Source: Desulfatiglans sp.
GTDB taxonomy: Bacteria; Desulfobacterota; DSM-4660; Desulfatiglandales; HGW-15
Assembly (NCBI GenBank): GCA_012513605.1
Contig: JAAZBV010000085.1
Span: forward strand, 43,234 to 107,233
Direction of reading: 5' to 3'
DNA: 64,000 nt
Shown here: positions 9,562 through 19,779 of the stretch, piece by piece
How positions within the stretch are numbered: the first letter of the stretch is position 1
How the letters are laid out: each line of letters opens with the position of its first letter
The notes under the pieces: model-generated
Told to the model about the DNA's origin: nothing
The model's input: only the letters and a program-made list of their open reading frames with translations
The model's database searches: none
Translations under genes and position numbers: made by a program

Positions 9562-9603
9562 TTTGACCCGTATCTTTTGACCCGTATCTATTTGACCCGT
9601 ATC
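9562..9603. repeat. three copies of a 13-bp word
   Basis: TTTGACCCGTATC occurs at 9562, 9576 and 9591, in the spacer between the DinD fragment and the end of the alpha-2-macroglobulin part. Function unknown. Confidence 0.75.
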
Positions 9604-9639
9604 TACTAATTTCTGATTCCTATTTTCTATCTTTAGTGC

Positions 9640-12600
9640 TTACTTCTTTATTCTGGCAACTGTAAACCTGCCTTCACCAACACCCATCTGATCACCAGCA
9701 GTAACAGCCATCACAAATATCCGCCATTCACTTGAATCCCCCGGTGCTTCAAAATCAAAACTAGTATTTCCATTACTTTCAGCCATAATAGATGAGTTCC
9801 AGTAGATTACAAACTTTAATCCGGAAAGATTTCCGGGCATATTTTTCATAACACTTATTACTTCATAATCACTCAGGTCACCTGTTAAGCCACTCATATT
9901 CATTTCTCCAAAAGGGCCATGAGAATTTTCGTTAAGTAAATACTGGATCTCATCAAACTCCCAAGGATACCGCCATCCATTAAAGGTATCAAACAAATTG
10001 GAATTTATCACCCCGGAATTAATACCCGAATAGAGACCTTTAAATTGCTTTAAAAAATCTCTCCCTTTCTGTATAAGTTGAAGACTTTTTTCATTCAGAA
10101 CAATCGTTGCCAATTCAACCGGTTTATTACTTAAAGGATCATTGCTTTTTAAATGCAGATCAACCCTTACCCTCTCACCCGGTTCATATATCTCTTTTGA
10201 CGTTTTAACATCAATATCCAGGTTATTACTTATACCATCAACAAATGTTTTTACCTCTGCCGACTGGTAGTCCGGCTTACCGACATCTTCTGAACCATCA
10301 GCTGGTTGAGGGGCAGTTCTAGGAGACATTGCTGTAACAGAAAGATAGAATCCTGGGGCCAGATCATCTTCAATTTTAACTTGTATAACAGATGTATTGT
10401 CAAGCATCTGAACCCAGTGCCTTACAATACCATCTCTTTCGATTGAAACGAGTGCACTTGTTTTAGGATAAGGATTTTCAACAGTATACCTAGCTGTTTC
10501 ACCAATTTTATAATTCAACTTATCAGGAATAATTTTTAGATTTCCCCTGTTTTTCTTGCTTGAAATTTCCAGCCCTGTTTTATTAGCATAGACGGCTATA
10601 CCTGTCCTGTGTTCTCTTCCCTTTGAATCTTTGATAGTAGCTGTAACCCTGTATTCACCTGCCTTCTCCGGTACAAATGAAAATTCAAGAGGTTCTTTAG
10701 CAGATTGGATCGTATGCGTTTCAATGATTTTCATTTCTCTTAATCCACTTCTCATGCTTAAATTGACACCCGCTTTTGAATCAGAAGGTATCATATTCAT
10801 TCTTTCTACCGTTACCGTGACCGGAATATTGGGAATCGGGTTTCCATCTAAATCGACAACAATTATTTCCGTTGAGAAAGGTATATTATTAAAGGTGCGC
10901 ACATTTGCAGAATAAAGCCCTACAAACCGATCCCTTGAAGAATATTTTGCAGTAGCAGCACCTGATATAATTTCTCCATTGTCATTCTTGACTCTGCTTT
11001 CTACTTCAATCAATCCAAAATAGACATCTTCGTTAATATTAAAGTTTGTTACAAGGTTCCCATCTTTATCCAGTACCCCATCAGACTGGTAGAATTTTTT
11101 CTTTGTGAATTCATATCGTTTGCCAGGCCAATCAAAAAAAAAGTCCCAGGCAGGACTGTTTGATGGAAAGAGATATCGTGGATTATTCGATTTATAAAGA
11201 TTAGCAGTTATATTTACCGGAACATTTACATATGGGGCAGTAGTATGTACTTTTATATTATCACCCGCCTGATACATGTTATTGTCAAGTTCTGTCTTTG
11301 TGTTAAAAGAACTAGAAGACTTATCCGCAACAAATAGTTCTACTGTAAACCCCCCTCTTTTTGAAAAAGGAGTACAAAGATAAATATTGTAAAGTCCAGA
11401 AATACCTGTTTCAGGAATACTTATCTCACCCTGCAATGTTCCGAATTCAGACAATTCAACATCTTCTTTAAAAACTATTTTTATATTCGGATCCCGTACC
11501 ATTATACAGTATCCCTTTTTGGTGTCAGGAACAGGTTTATTTATATCTTTGCCCCGCACATAAATCTTATACTTAATTATGTCTCCAGGTTCGCAGACAA
11601 CACGATCTGTTATACCCCATACAGTATAATCTTTCGAATCCGGCTGATACAAAGGCCAGTCTGTTATGAATGCTATATCATTTTCTTTAGTTACACGGAT
11701 AAAAATATCGTAATAGAGATTCTTTTCAGGAGGGGTTTTGGGATGCATTTCCATGGTGCCAGGCAGTACTGCTATTCCATCAGGCCCGGTAAAACTTATG
11801 AAGACATCAGGATAAACATTATAAATCTCGACTTTTGCATCCTGTACAGGATCACCCGTTGCTATATCCTGTACCCAGACAATAGTTTTATTAAGGCTTT
11901 TTTTAAGATGTATATTAAAGGCAGTGACCTTAGCACTTAAATATTTAAAATTGTAATTTTCCAGAAGCCCAGAATCTACCGGGGGTTTTGTTTCTGTTAC
12001 TTCAATATCTATCCGCCCTGAACGCCCGTTCAGCAGTTTGCGGACAGGGAGAGGATTCAATACATCTGTATTATCTCCCTTTTTGGGAAAAAATTCATAT
12101 TCCATAGCGCTGCTTTTACCTTGCGCTGTTATCAGATCATAGGTAAATTTTATACTGTCAAGATTACTGGTAATTAAAGGCATTTCAGTGTCTGCATCTT
12201 TTTCAAGGACAGTATATCCTTTGGGATTTCTAAAAAACGGGGCAGAAAACTGGGTAGAATCTGTAAAGAACTCAATTTCAAAAGGCCTGATTAAAGTTCG
12301 TCCGAAAATATCGAAAATATTTTTGGGATCATTTTTTATTATATATTTTTTATTCGGTTTAAACCTTCGAGGAAGATTTATTTTATATTTTTCAAATACT
12401 CTGTAATTTGTTTTAAATATAGAAGAAATCGATATTAAATAGTCCTCTTCATAATCCATCTCAGTATATTTCAAACCCGGTTCAACAGAAACCTTATCAA
12501 TAACCTCTTTTTTGAAAACAGGAGAAGAAAACACAAGAGAGATTTGTCTGGCAGGATCACATCTGTTTTTCTCATCATCACTTGCAAAAAAAACTTCCTT

Positions 12601-13494
12601 ATTGTTTTTATCGTGGCACTCAATTCCCAGGAAGGTAAAAGGAGGAAAAGGCTCCAGAGTATCAATCACACGGTTTTCAACTCCTTTTTGTGAACCAAGA
12701 GAAGATTCTAACCCGGGCTGAATCATGTATTCGATTGTAGCGTTCTCAGTAAGTTCTTCCTCCGGCGAAATCAGCCATACAACCCTGTACTCATTGCTAT
12801 TTTCCAGTGAAGGCTTTTCTTCTTCATTTTCAAGCTGATAGTGTGATGCAGTATATTCATTAATTTTGTAATATGCTGCGCTTTCCATCACACGCTTTTC
12901 AAACTCAGGGTCAGACTTTGCATTGACATGGGTCAGTTTTCCTTCCTGTCCTTTGATCCTGATTGCCAGATATTTTTCAACCGAATCCTTTGATACAGGT
13001 TGATTAAAGATTATCCTCATCGCTGGTTTACCAGGAGAATCCCATATTTTAAATTCTGTTTTATTTACTTTTGGGCGTTCTGTTATAAAGGTGTGCCCCA
13101 TACTATTCTTCAGTATTGTTCCATCTTCTGCCTTTATACCAGGATTTACTGTTATCTCATAACTCGTAGCCGGTGAAAGGGCATTTTTCTCATCCATCAT
13201 TAAGGCAAGTGTAGACGTATCAATCCAGCGCCACTGGCCTTTAACCTCGGGCTTTATTTCGATAGGTATCTCAGAAGAATCCCGCTCCATTCTGCCCACA
13301 GGAACAACCGGCCTGTTGAACTTGAATGTAATCTGCCTGGAAGCAGGCACATCCTCACCAGTTGGTGTAATGCTGATTATTTCAAGAGGTTTGGGTTCAT
13401 TATCCTGGTCTGAATTACCCGCAGCATTTATTACATTGAAACTGAGGGCAGACACTAACATTATCAAGCACAAAACCCTTATAACTCTTGCCAT
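9640..13494 (-). pseudogene. alpha-2-macroglobulin family protein, 3'-truncated
   Basis: Bacterial alpha-2-macroglobulins are large periplasmic or lipid-anchored protease traps. This 1284-residue frame has a Sec signal peptide (cleavage near VINA-AG), Ig-like N-terminal MG domains (SITPTGEDVPASRQITFKFNRPV), and the bait-flanking MG region with YQPDSKDYTVWGITDRVVCEPGD. It ends with SEWRIFVMAVTAGDQMGVGEGRFTVAR split before the thioester domain, where full members run about 500 or more residues further. No CxEQ-type thioester is present. A C-terminal scrap survives at 8326-8488. It may still make a secreted protein, but the trap mechanism should be lost. Confidence 0.85.
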
Positions 13495-13629
13495 GAGTCC
13501 TCCAGTACCTGTTTCAAAGAGACAAGTAAATATCCTGATTGATGCTCTTTCTGAAATGCTTTTAATGATATTTCTATATTATGAATGTGTATTGGTCAAG
13601 ATAGTATCAGTAAACAATATGAAGAGCTG

Positions 13630-13671
13630 AAAGCTCAAAGTTCAAAGCTCAAAGTTAAAGGTTCAAAGCTT
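13630..13671. repeat. imperfect tandem AAAGCTCAAAGTT-type repeat
   Basis: About four degenerate copies of an AAGCTCAAAGTT word in the ~300-bp gap (13495-13793) upstream of the alpha-2-macroglobulin gene. The rest of that gap shows no gene; near 13.76 kb it contains 'aatcagaagtcagcgatcag', akin to the texts at the alpha-2-macroglobulin breaks. Confidence 0.5.
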
Positions 13672-13793
13672 AAGTCTGCCGTCGCCGCCGAGGCTAAGCC
13701 GGGCCAGGGAAGCATTTTAGACTATAGGCTGTTAGGGAGGGCAATAAAAAAGAGGGCAGAAATCAGAAGTCAGCGATCAGTCGGCTTCATTTT

Positions 13794-13890
13794 TTATTCA
13801 ACACCTAATGCCTCTAAATCGGCCATATCTTTTTTTCTGCCAACTGATTTTTTATTCTCAATGAATTGATAAAAATCATATATTCAACAT
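13794..13890 (-). pseudogene. nucleotidyltransferase gene, internally deleted
   Basis: The frame starts MLNI at an ATG overlapping the previous stop (TAATG) and then breaks. In another frame 27 codons (from 13877) read DFYQFIENKKSVGR, KKDMADLEALGVE and stop. That tail resembles the C-terminus of DUF6036-type nucleotidyltransferases that follow a small gene like the one at 13890. Only the first few and last ~27 codons remain, so nearly the whole enzyme has been deleted. Confidence 0.55.
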
Positions 13891-14072
13891 TATGAGCGTT
13901 GAATAACTCTAGCAATTCTTTGAAGTCTTTCTGAATTTCCATTTGCTTGCATTCTCAAGAAATCTACAGCAGATATTCTTTCACCAGGTTCTTTTTCAAG
14001 CCAGTATTTAAGATCTTCCTTGATGGAATCTTCTTTTTTAAAATCCGTTTTATTAACCACTTTTTTAATCAT
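13890..14072 (-). CDS. small partner protein of a nucleotidyltransferase pair
   Basis: About 60 aa, containing EDLKYWLEKEPGERISAVDF and SERLQRIARVIQRS. Short proteins of this type are commonly found directly before a nucleotidyltransferase gene in many bacteria; the function is unproven, though toxin-antitoxin behaviour has been suggested for such pairs. The start is uncertain: ATG at 14072 begins MIKKVVNKTDF, and ATG at 14087 or 14129 would add 5 or 19 residues. Its partner at 13794-13890 is almost wholly deleted, leaving this gene an orphan. Confidence 0.6.
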   Translation of the reverse strand: MIKKVVNKTDFKKEDSIKEDLKYWLEKEPGERISAVDFLRMQANGNSERLQRIARVIQRS

Positions 14073-14129
14073 GTAAGATTGGTCCATATGAAAATATTTT
14101 CGATCCGTTTGATCGGTATTATAAAACAA

Positions 14130-14835
14130 GTTTTTCCTAAAGTTAAGTATTTTGTGTATGGAGCATGGGGCGTAGATAAAAATGTGAATCTTTACCTTTT
14201 CATCCAGCTGTCTCCCGTTTTTATTATTCTAAGCAACAGCATTTACCCCAGAAGAAGCATTGACCATAAAAGGGCTGCCATGTTTTAGGAGAACAAGCGG
14301 GATGGTTTTACGTTTGATCCCATTCAGCTTCAGGAGCACCCTGATAAACCCGGTAATATCGCATATTAGATGGTGCTCATCGGTTTCAGGCATTAAAAAA
14401 CCAGGCTGAAGATGTTTCAGCCTGTAAAAATATTTTTTCTTTCAACATTACTGTTGGCTTCTGTTTGAACCTGTCGGAATTTCTGACAGGTTGCCTCTTC
14501 TTTCAATTCCCCTTCATCAAATATTGAACAAGCGGGGTCTACCCTTCACATTGGAAATTTTTCAATCCACCATAGGTGGACAAGTAATTACAAAACAAAA
14601 ACAACTGGATTTCCCGGTGTACCGGGATCAATGACCCGCCTTTCAGGGGAATGACGTTCGGGACCTGGGTTCACCGATCCAGACATCGCTAACCACCTTT
14701 CCATCCTCTATAACAGTAGCTACTATGGAGGACAGGCGCTGAAGCTTCCACCGTCGCATGAAGCTATGGCGGGATAAAATGGTGGTCAAAAAAGTATGTC
14801 CGGCAGGCAAGTCGGGAATGACGTTTGGTGCCTGA
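14130..14835. other. 700-bp noncoding accessory spacer
   Basis: No intact gene is supported. It contains a terminator-like hairpin at 14402-14424 and an imperfect CCTGTC..GACAGG hairpin at about 14471-14491. Two similar texts, GGGAATGACGTT(C/T)GG, lie at 14648 and 14814. A stretch around 14300 can be read as NKRDGFTFDPIQLQEHPDKP between stops, which could be a decayed gene I cannot identify. Confidence 0.5.
14402..14424. terminator. intrinsic terminator-like hairpin
   Basis: Perfect 9-bp stem CAGGCTGAA / TTCAGCCTG with a 5-nt loop, followed on the plus strand by TAAAAATATTTTTT and preceded by an A run. No intact gene feeds it; it probably belonged to a lost one. Confidence 0.6.
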
Positions 14836-15978
14836 TCAACCTTTATGCATCTCTTTAAGCATCTGGCACAATTCATCCCCGAACAGTTCCATCTGCCAGT
14901 TTTTCAATATCGATTGGTTTGACAATGCTGATATATCACATGGATCAATCTGTACCAGCATCTGTATCTGGGAATTGGTGCACAAAACAGATGGCTCCAG
15001 TGCAAGCTTTTCAGCCTTTCTGTTTCTCCATTCCTTTATAAGCCTTATCTCTTTCCTGAACTCTGTCTCAATGCCCCTTGTCCCATTTTTAGGATATAAA
15101 GGAAGATTATCTTCCGGCATCCTCATGATCTCATCAATTTTTCTGAGTATATCATTCCCCATATTTTTAATCTGCATGTCAGAAAGCGAGGCAAGGTCAT
15201 TTCTATTTACAGGCATCTTCTCAGCCAATTTCAATACCTGATCATTACTCAACACCTTGAAGGCAGGCCTGTCTCTAGCAATGGCCGCTTCATCCCTGAG
15301 CTTTAATATGGCCTCAAGCGCAGCAAGGTTTCTCGGCGCCAGCCTTTTTGCCCCCTTGAACTTCATATATAGGGGCTCCTCATTACCAGGTGTAAACCGC
15401 ACCCTGGTTAACATATCGCACTCCTCGATAAGCCATGTGATGCGCCCCTTAATAGTCAGCTCCTTTTCAAGTATCTGGCTTAAAGGTATGAGGTAAAAGG
15501 TATCATATACGCCATAGGCAAGCATCTCTTCAGGCAAAGGTCTTTTTGACCAGTCTCTCTTCTGATATTTTTTTTCAAGTTCAACATCAAAATGCAGTTT
15601 TAACAGGCTTGCAAGACCGGTCTCACCAGCCCCAAGCAGACGCGCTGCAATCTGGGTATCAAACAGGGATGATACCTCAATCCCGAAATCACGATAAAGG
15701 GAGCGTATATCATAATCAGACCCATGCAGTATCTTTCGTATTGAGGGGTTTGAAAAGAGAGGGGCAAGGGGAGAGATGTCCTTTATTGCAAGTGTATCTA
15801 TTAAAAGGTTTTTATTGATCGTGGATATCTGTAGCAGGCAGATCTTTTCCCTGTAATGGAAAAGGGAGTCTGACTCCAGGTCAACCCCTATTGCCCTCTC
15901 CTTAATAAGAGAAGATGCCTCTTCCTGAAGTGATTTAAAATCAGTAATATATTTGTATGAAATACCTTTTTTATTCAA
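14836..15978 (-). CDS. rnd: ribonuclease D
   Basis: 3'-5' exoribonuclease that trims tRNA precursors and other structured RNAs. The DEDD exonuclease domain shows Exo I D33/E35 (GVDLESDS), Exo II D88 (LHGSDYDIRSL) and Exo III Y155-x3-D159 (YGVYDTFYL). One HRDC domain follows (about residues 205-290), with a divergent second half. The start is a TTG at 15978; an AAGGT word lies about 10 nt upstream and no ATG serves better. 380 aa, family length. Confidence 0.92.
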   Translation of the reverse strand: MNKKGISYKYITDFKSLQEEASSLIKERAIGVDLESDSLFHYREKICLLQISTINKNLLIDTLAIKDISPLAPLFSNPSIRKILHGSDYDIRSLYRDFGIEVSSLFDTQIAARLLGAGETGLASLLKLHFDVELEKKYQKRDWSKRPLPEEMLAYGVYDTFYLIPLSQILEKELTIKGRITWLIEECDMLTRVRFTPGNEEPLYMKFKGAKRLAPRNLAALEAILKLRDEAAIARDRPAFKVLSNDQVLKLAEKMPVNRNDLASLSDMQIKNMGNDILRKIDEIMRMPEDNLPLYPKNGTRGIETEFRKEIRLIKEWRNRKAEKLALEPSVLCTNSQIQMLVQIDPCDISALSNQSILKNWQMELFGDELCQMLKEMHKG

Positions 15979-16222
15979 TTATTTTTTACCTTCTTCCAAT
16001 ATAAATCATATTAAATTTATTATAGCAAATCATAATAATGCTAATTAATTATTATTAAGTATGCGATTATAGGTTAAAAATGACACCACGGTCAAGCTGA
16101 AAGGGCATATAAAGGGTATAATCAGTTAATTTATCACAAATAAAACCCTTAAGTATTTTTTTAGTTATACCGATACTGTTGAAAGCATCAGATATGTACG
16201 GAATCTATTAATTAAGGTTAAA

Positions 16223-17596
16223 ATGAGTCAGCCAAAAATTCTAATAATTGATGACAGTCCATTTTTCAGGAGCCAGATAGAAAATGAACTTAAATCGATT
16301 AATGGTTCGTTCTCACACGCTGAAGATGGTAGAAAAGGCCTTGATATGGCCCTGCTTGATTCATATGACCTTATTATCTCCGATATTGAGATGCCCAACA
16401 TGGATGGATTTGCCCTTTGCAGCAAACTTAAGGCAAACCCTAACACAATAAGCATACCGGTTATCCTGATCAGCTCCAATGATACTGACAAATATATTGA
16501 CAAGGGCTTCAAGGTTGGCGCTGACTCATACATTATAAAAACCGATCTCAAGACCAAGCTGCTCGATACAACGCTTGAGGTCTTAAAAAAATCAAAATTT
16601 CATAATAATAACAGAATTCTGGTTGTTGATGATTCATCGACAATAAGGTCAATTGTAAAGGACGCCTTTGAAAAGGCAGGGTTCCATGTAACAATCGCAG
16701 AAAATGGAAAGATGGCCCTCAAAAAGATACAGGAAGAGCCGCCTGACCTGATCCTGAGCGATATAGACATGCCTGAGATGAGCGGGATTGAACTCTGCAG
16801 CAGGGTCAGGATGGAACCTGCATTCAAGGCAATACCATTTGTGATCATGAGCGCCAATGACAACAGGGCCACCATGCGCCAGCTACTGGAAAGGGGCGTA
16901 AGCGCCTACCTGGTTAAGCCATTCAACATGGAACAGATGGTTATAACTATTGAAAAACTGCTGTCAGATCAATACCTCATACTTCTCAAGGAAAAGGAGC
17001 GACTCGATTCAGAAAGGCAGTTTATGCTTTCAGGCATCACCAGCCTTATTACCGCACTTGAGGCAAGGGATCATTACACCTGCGGTCATTCACAGGCAGT
17101 AGCCGCTATTGTGGAAAAAATGGCTGTTAAAATAGGTTTGTCAATGGAGGACATTGAATCTATAAGCATTGCCGGAAAGCTGCATGACCTTGGAAAGATA
17201 GGGGTACCGGACTCTGTTCTTTTAAAACCCGGCAGGCTCACTGATGATGAATTCAACCTGGTAAAGGAACACCCCCTTGTTGGTGTAAATATCCTTGGCA
17301 ATATCACAAGCCTTGCAAGGGTAATACCCGCAATAAGGCACCATCATGAGAGGTTTGACGGCAAAGGATACCCAGACGGCATAAAAGGCAGTTCTATCCC
17401 GATATGGGCAAGGATAATGGCAGTGGCGGATACATACCATGCCCTTACCTCAGACCGCCCCTACAGGGATGGCATGCCCCTGCAAAAGGCAATGGATATA
17501 ATCCTTACTGCAAAAGGGACCCAGCTCTGCCCTGACTGTGTGGATGTTTTTGTTGAGCTTATAAGCGAAATATCCCCTAAAAATCTTATTGCCTAA
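16223..17596 (+). CDS. tandem-receiver HD-GYP response regulator
   Basis: Probable cyclic di-GMP phosphodiesterase controlled by phosphorylation. Two CheY-like receivers are both intact (D54 in IISDIEMPNMDG; the second has LILSDIDMPEMSG). A C-terminal HD-GYP domain has the catalytic HD in GKLHDLGKIGVPD, then RHHHERFDGKGYPDG. 457 aa. No kinase is adjacent; the hybrid kinase at 5.2 kb is a possible but unproven partner. The next gene is a methyltransferase on the same strand 53 bp away. Confidence 0.92.
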   Translation: MSQPKILIIDDSPFFRSQIENELKSINGSFSHAEDGRKGLDMALLDSYDLIISDIEMPNMDGFALCSKLKANPNTISIPVILISSNDTDKYIDKGFKVGADSYIIKTDLKTKLLDTTLEVLKKSKFHNNNRILVVDDSSTIRSIVKDAFEKAGFHVTIAENGKMALKKIQEEPPDLILSDIDMPEMSGIELCSRVRMEPAFKAIPFVIMSANDNRATMRQLLERGVSAYLVKPFNMEQMVITIEKLLSDQYLILLKEKERLDSERQFMLSGITSLITALEARDHYTCGHSQAVAAIVEKMAVKIGLSMEDIESISIAGKLHDLGKIGVPDSVLLKPGRLTDDEFNLVKEHPLVGVNILGNITSLARVIPAIRHHHERFDGKGYPDGIKGSSIPIWARIMAVADTYHALTSDRPYRDGMPLQKAMDIILTAKGTQLCPDCVDVFVELISEISPKNLIA

Positions 17597-17649
17597 TAAC
17601 GAATAATAAAATAATTATCAACCTGTTATCACATTACAGGCATTGATCT

Positions 17650-18372
17650 ATGGATTACAGGTTAAAACGATATCAAAAGGAATTCCCATTCAGCTATGCG
17701 GAGGGGGTCTATAGCTGTATAGAGCTGCTTGATGCACATCCCGAACATGCGACCCGTGTTTTATTATCATCATCTGGAGAAAGGAACAGCGGGGTCACAC
17801 AGATAATCAAGATCTGCAGGAATCATTCTATACCCTTTGAGATCAATGACAGGCTTATAGAGAGGATCTGCCGTAATGGAAAACATCTTGCAGTAGGTGT
17901 ATTTAACAAATACCTCTCTACTATTGAACCTGATAAAAACCACATGGTGCTTGTAAACCCCTCTGACATGGGTAACACAGGCACCATTGCCAGAACAATG
18001 GTCGGCTTCGGGATGGTTAACCTGGCATTGATAAGGCCTGCCCTTGATTATTTTGATCCAAAGGTCATACGCGCCTCAATGGGTTCAATTTTACGCCTCA
18101 ATATTGCCTATTTTGATACCCTTCAGGATTACCAAAAGGCATTCAATAATAATCTCTACCTTTTCAGGACAGGTGAAAAGAGCAGCATCAGGGAGGCCAG
18201 CTTTATCTGGCCCTATAGCCTTGTATTCGGGAATGAAAGCTCAGGCCTGCCTGATGATATTGATGTACAGGGAACAACCATATCTATCCCGCAGGATAAT
18301 AGAATAGATTCGCTTAATCTTTCTGTTGCAGCGGGTATTGCCCTTTATGAGAGTTGTAGAGAGGGATTTTAA
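17650..18372 (+). CDS. TrmH/SpoU-family RNA methyltransferase
   Basis: Predicted SAM-dependent 2'-O-methyltransferase of rRNA or tRNA with the SPOUT trefoil-knot fold. Motif 1 is NPSDMGNTGTIARTMVGFG, motif 2 is LVFGNESSGLPDD, and motif 3 is IPQDNRIDSLNLSVAAGIA. The N-terminal ~90 residues resemble the substrate-binding part of rRNA methyltransferases. 240 aa. The exact target cannot be read from the sequence. Probably co-transcribed with the HD-GYP gene. Confidence 0.87.
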   Translation: MDYRLKRYQKEFPFSYAEGVYSCIELLDAHPEHATRVLLSSSGERNSGVTQIIKICRNHSIPFEINDRLIERICRNGKHLAVGVFNKYLSTIEPDKNHMVLVNPSDMGNTGTIARTMVGFGMVNLALIRPALDYFDPKVIRASMGSILRLNIAYFDTLQDYQKAFNNNLYLFRTGEKSSIREASFIWPYSLVFGNESSGLPDDIDVQGTTISIPQDNRIDSLNLSVAAGIALYESCREGF

Positions 18373-18473
18373 AAGGGTTTAAACCATTTTGTTCCTACTT
18401 CCATAAATACGGCTTAAAAAATGGTGCTATAAGGCCCATATATATGTTTTTAAAAAATGAAAGGTTTTATCTT

Positions 18474-19772
18474 ATGGTCGAAATGACAAGGATAGGTACA
18501 GGCGTAAATCAGCTTGACAGGATTTTGGGCGGCCTGTTTGTTGGCGATAATGTGGTGTGGTATGATGATGCAGGAAGCCTTGCATATGCATTCTGCCTCC
18601 ATTTCATGAAGGAATCTGAATCACAGGATAAATATATAATATATGTAAGCTTTGACAGGTCTCCCAAAAATCTTCTCGATAAACTTGATACCCTGGCTGA
18701 CTATGAAAAACTTACCATACTGGACTGCTTTACCCATGGGAAGGGTGAGGGCTCTGAGGTTTTTTTACGATTCTATAAAGAAAATATGCCTGAGGTTAAG
18801 TGCAGGATCATCCCGGTAAAAGCACCTAAAAAGGTGGAAGAGGTAATGAATGCCTTTTATGGCATACATGCAGAGATGATAGGCGATGTGCGCTTTATGT
18901 TTGAGAGCATAACAGGGATGCAGGAGCTCTGGGGTGGAGAAGATTCAATACTCACCTTTTATTCCCATTCATGCCCGAGATTATATGAACTGAATACAAT
19001 AGCATACTGGATCATGGAAAAGGAGGCCCATTCCCCGCGCCTAAGGGCCAGCATAAATCAGATAGCGCAGGTAGCGATTGATCTTTCAGTAAAAAGGGGT
19101 AAGACATCACTGACTGTCCTTAAGGCAGAAAAGAGGGATTCAAGCACACTCAACAGGCCCTATGGCTACTGGACAAGAGATTTAAATATCCTGTTTGATT
19201 CTGAAAAAAGACCGACTGCCAGTATTGATATGGGGATGAGGCTCAAGGAACTCAGGATTAAGCGCGGATTATCCCAGACTGAACTGGCAAAACTAATTGG
19301 TGTTACACCCAGCACTATTTCGCAGATAGAAAGCAACCTCATATACCCCTCTGTGCCGGCGTTATTAAAAATGGCAGAAATGCTTAACATTGATGTCAGC
19401 GCATTTTTTCAGGGAGGAGGTGAAGGCAGGCCTAAAAATGTCTTCACCAGCTCTGATGCATCCGATATAAGGTTTGGTGAACTCGCTGAAAATATTATAT
19501 CAGGGAAGCTCCTCACGCCCCTTGATTTTTATGCAAAGGCTGAGCCTTACATTATTGAGATAGGGCCAGGAAAAAATTTCCCTGGCCATTTTTTTATTCA
19601 TAAGGGTGATGAGATAGGTTATCTAATATCTGGAGAGCTACAGATGAACCTGGATAAAACCTCATGTACTGCACGTGCAGGTGATCTTATATACCTGGCA
19701 AATGATATCCCTGCAAGCTGGAAAAACACAGGCCCAGAGGTGGCAAGGCTTCTCTGGGTTAAGATAATATAA
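18474..19772 (+). CDS. KaiC/RecA-like, XRE and cupin three-domain regulator
   Basis: Putative transcription factor built from three parts. The N-terminal ~230 residues resemble KaiC/RAD55-like RecA folds (TGVNQLDRILGGLFVGDNVVW split before YDDAG), but the P-loop has no GK[S/T], so ATP hydrolysis is doubtful. Residues ~254-312 are an XRE helix-turn-helix (LKELRIKRGLSQTELAKLIG). The C-terminal ~90 residues are a cupin (FFIHKGDEIGYLISGELQM). The start may be ATG 18474, giving MVEMTRIGTG, or ATG 18444. It ends 7 bp from the convergent glutamate-synthase-like gene, whose promoter it might control (inference). Confidence 0.8.
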   Translation: MVEMTRIGTGVNQLDRILGGLFVGDNVVWYDDAGSLAYAFCLHFMKESESQDKYIIYVSFDRSPKNLLDKLDTLADYEKLTILDCFTHGKGEGSEVFLRFYKENMPEVKCRIIPVKAPKKVEEVMNAFYGIHAEMIGDVRFMFESITGMQELWGGEDSILTFYSHSCPRLYELNTIAYWIMEKEAHSPRLRASINQIAQVAIDLSVKRGKTSLTVLKAEKRDSSTLNRPYGYWTRDLNILFDSEKRPTASIDMGMRLKELRIKRGLSQTELAKLIGVTPSTISQIESNLIYPSVPALLKMAEMLNIDVSAFFQGGGEGRPKNVFTSSDASDIRFGELAENIISGKLLTPLDFYAKAEPYIIEIGPGKNFPGHFFIHKGDEIGYLISGELQMNLDKTSCTARAGDLIYLANDIPASWKNTGPEVARLLWVKII

Positions 19773-19779
19773 TTTAGTG

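Noticed and set aside
13585..13869. 94-codon plus-strand frame over the repeats upstream of the alpha-2-macroglobulin gene
   Set aside because: It simply translates the AAAGCTCAAAGTT repeats and the antisense of the nucleotidyltransferase tail.
14643..14876. 77-codon minus-strand frame in the noncoding spacer
   Set aside because: Runs into the rnd 3' end, has no ribosome site and covers dispersed repeat text.
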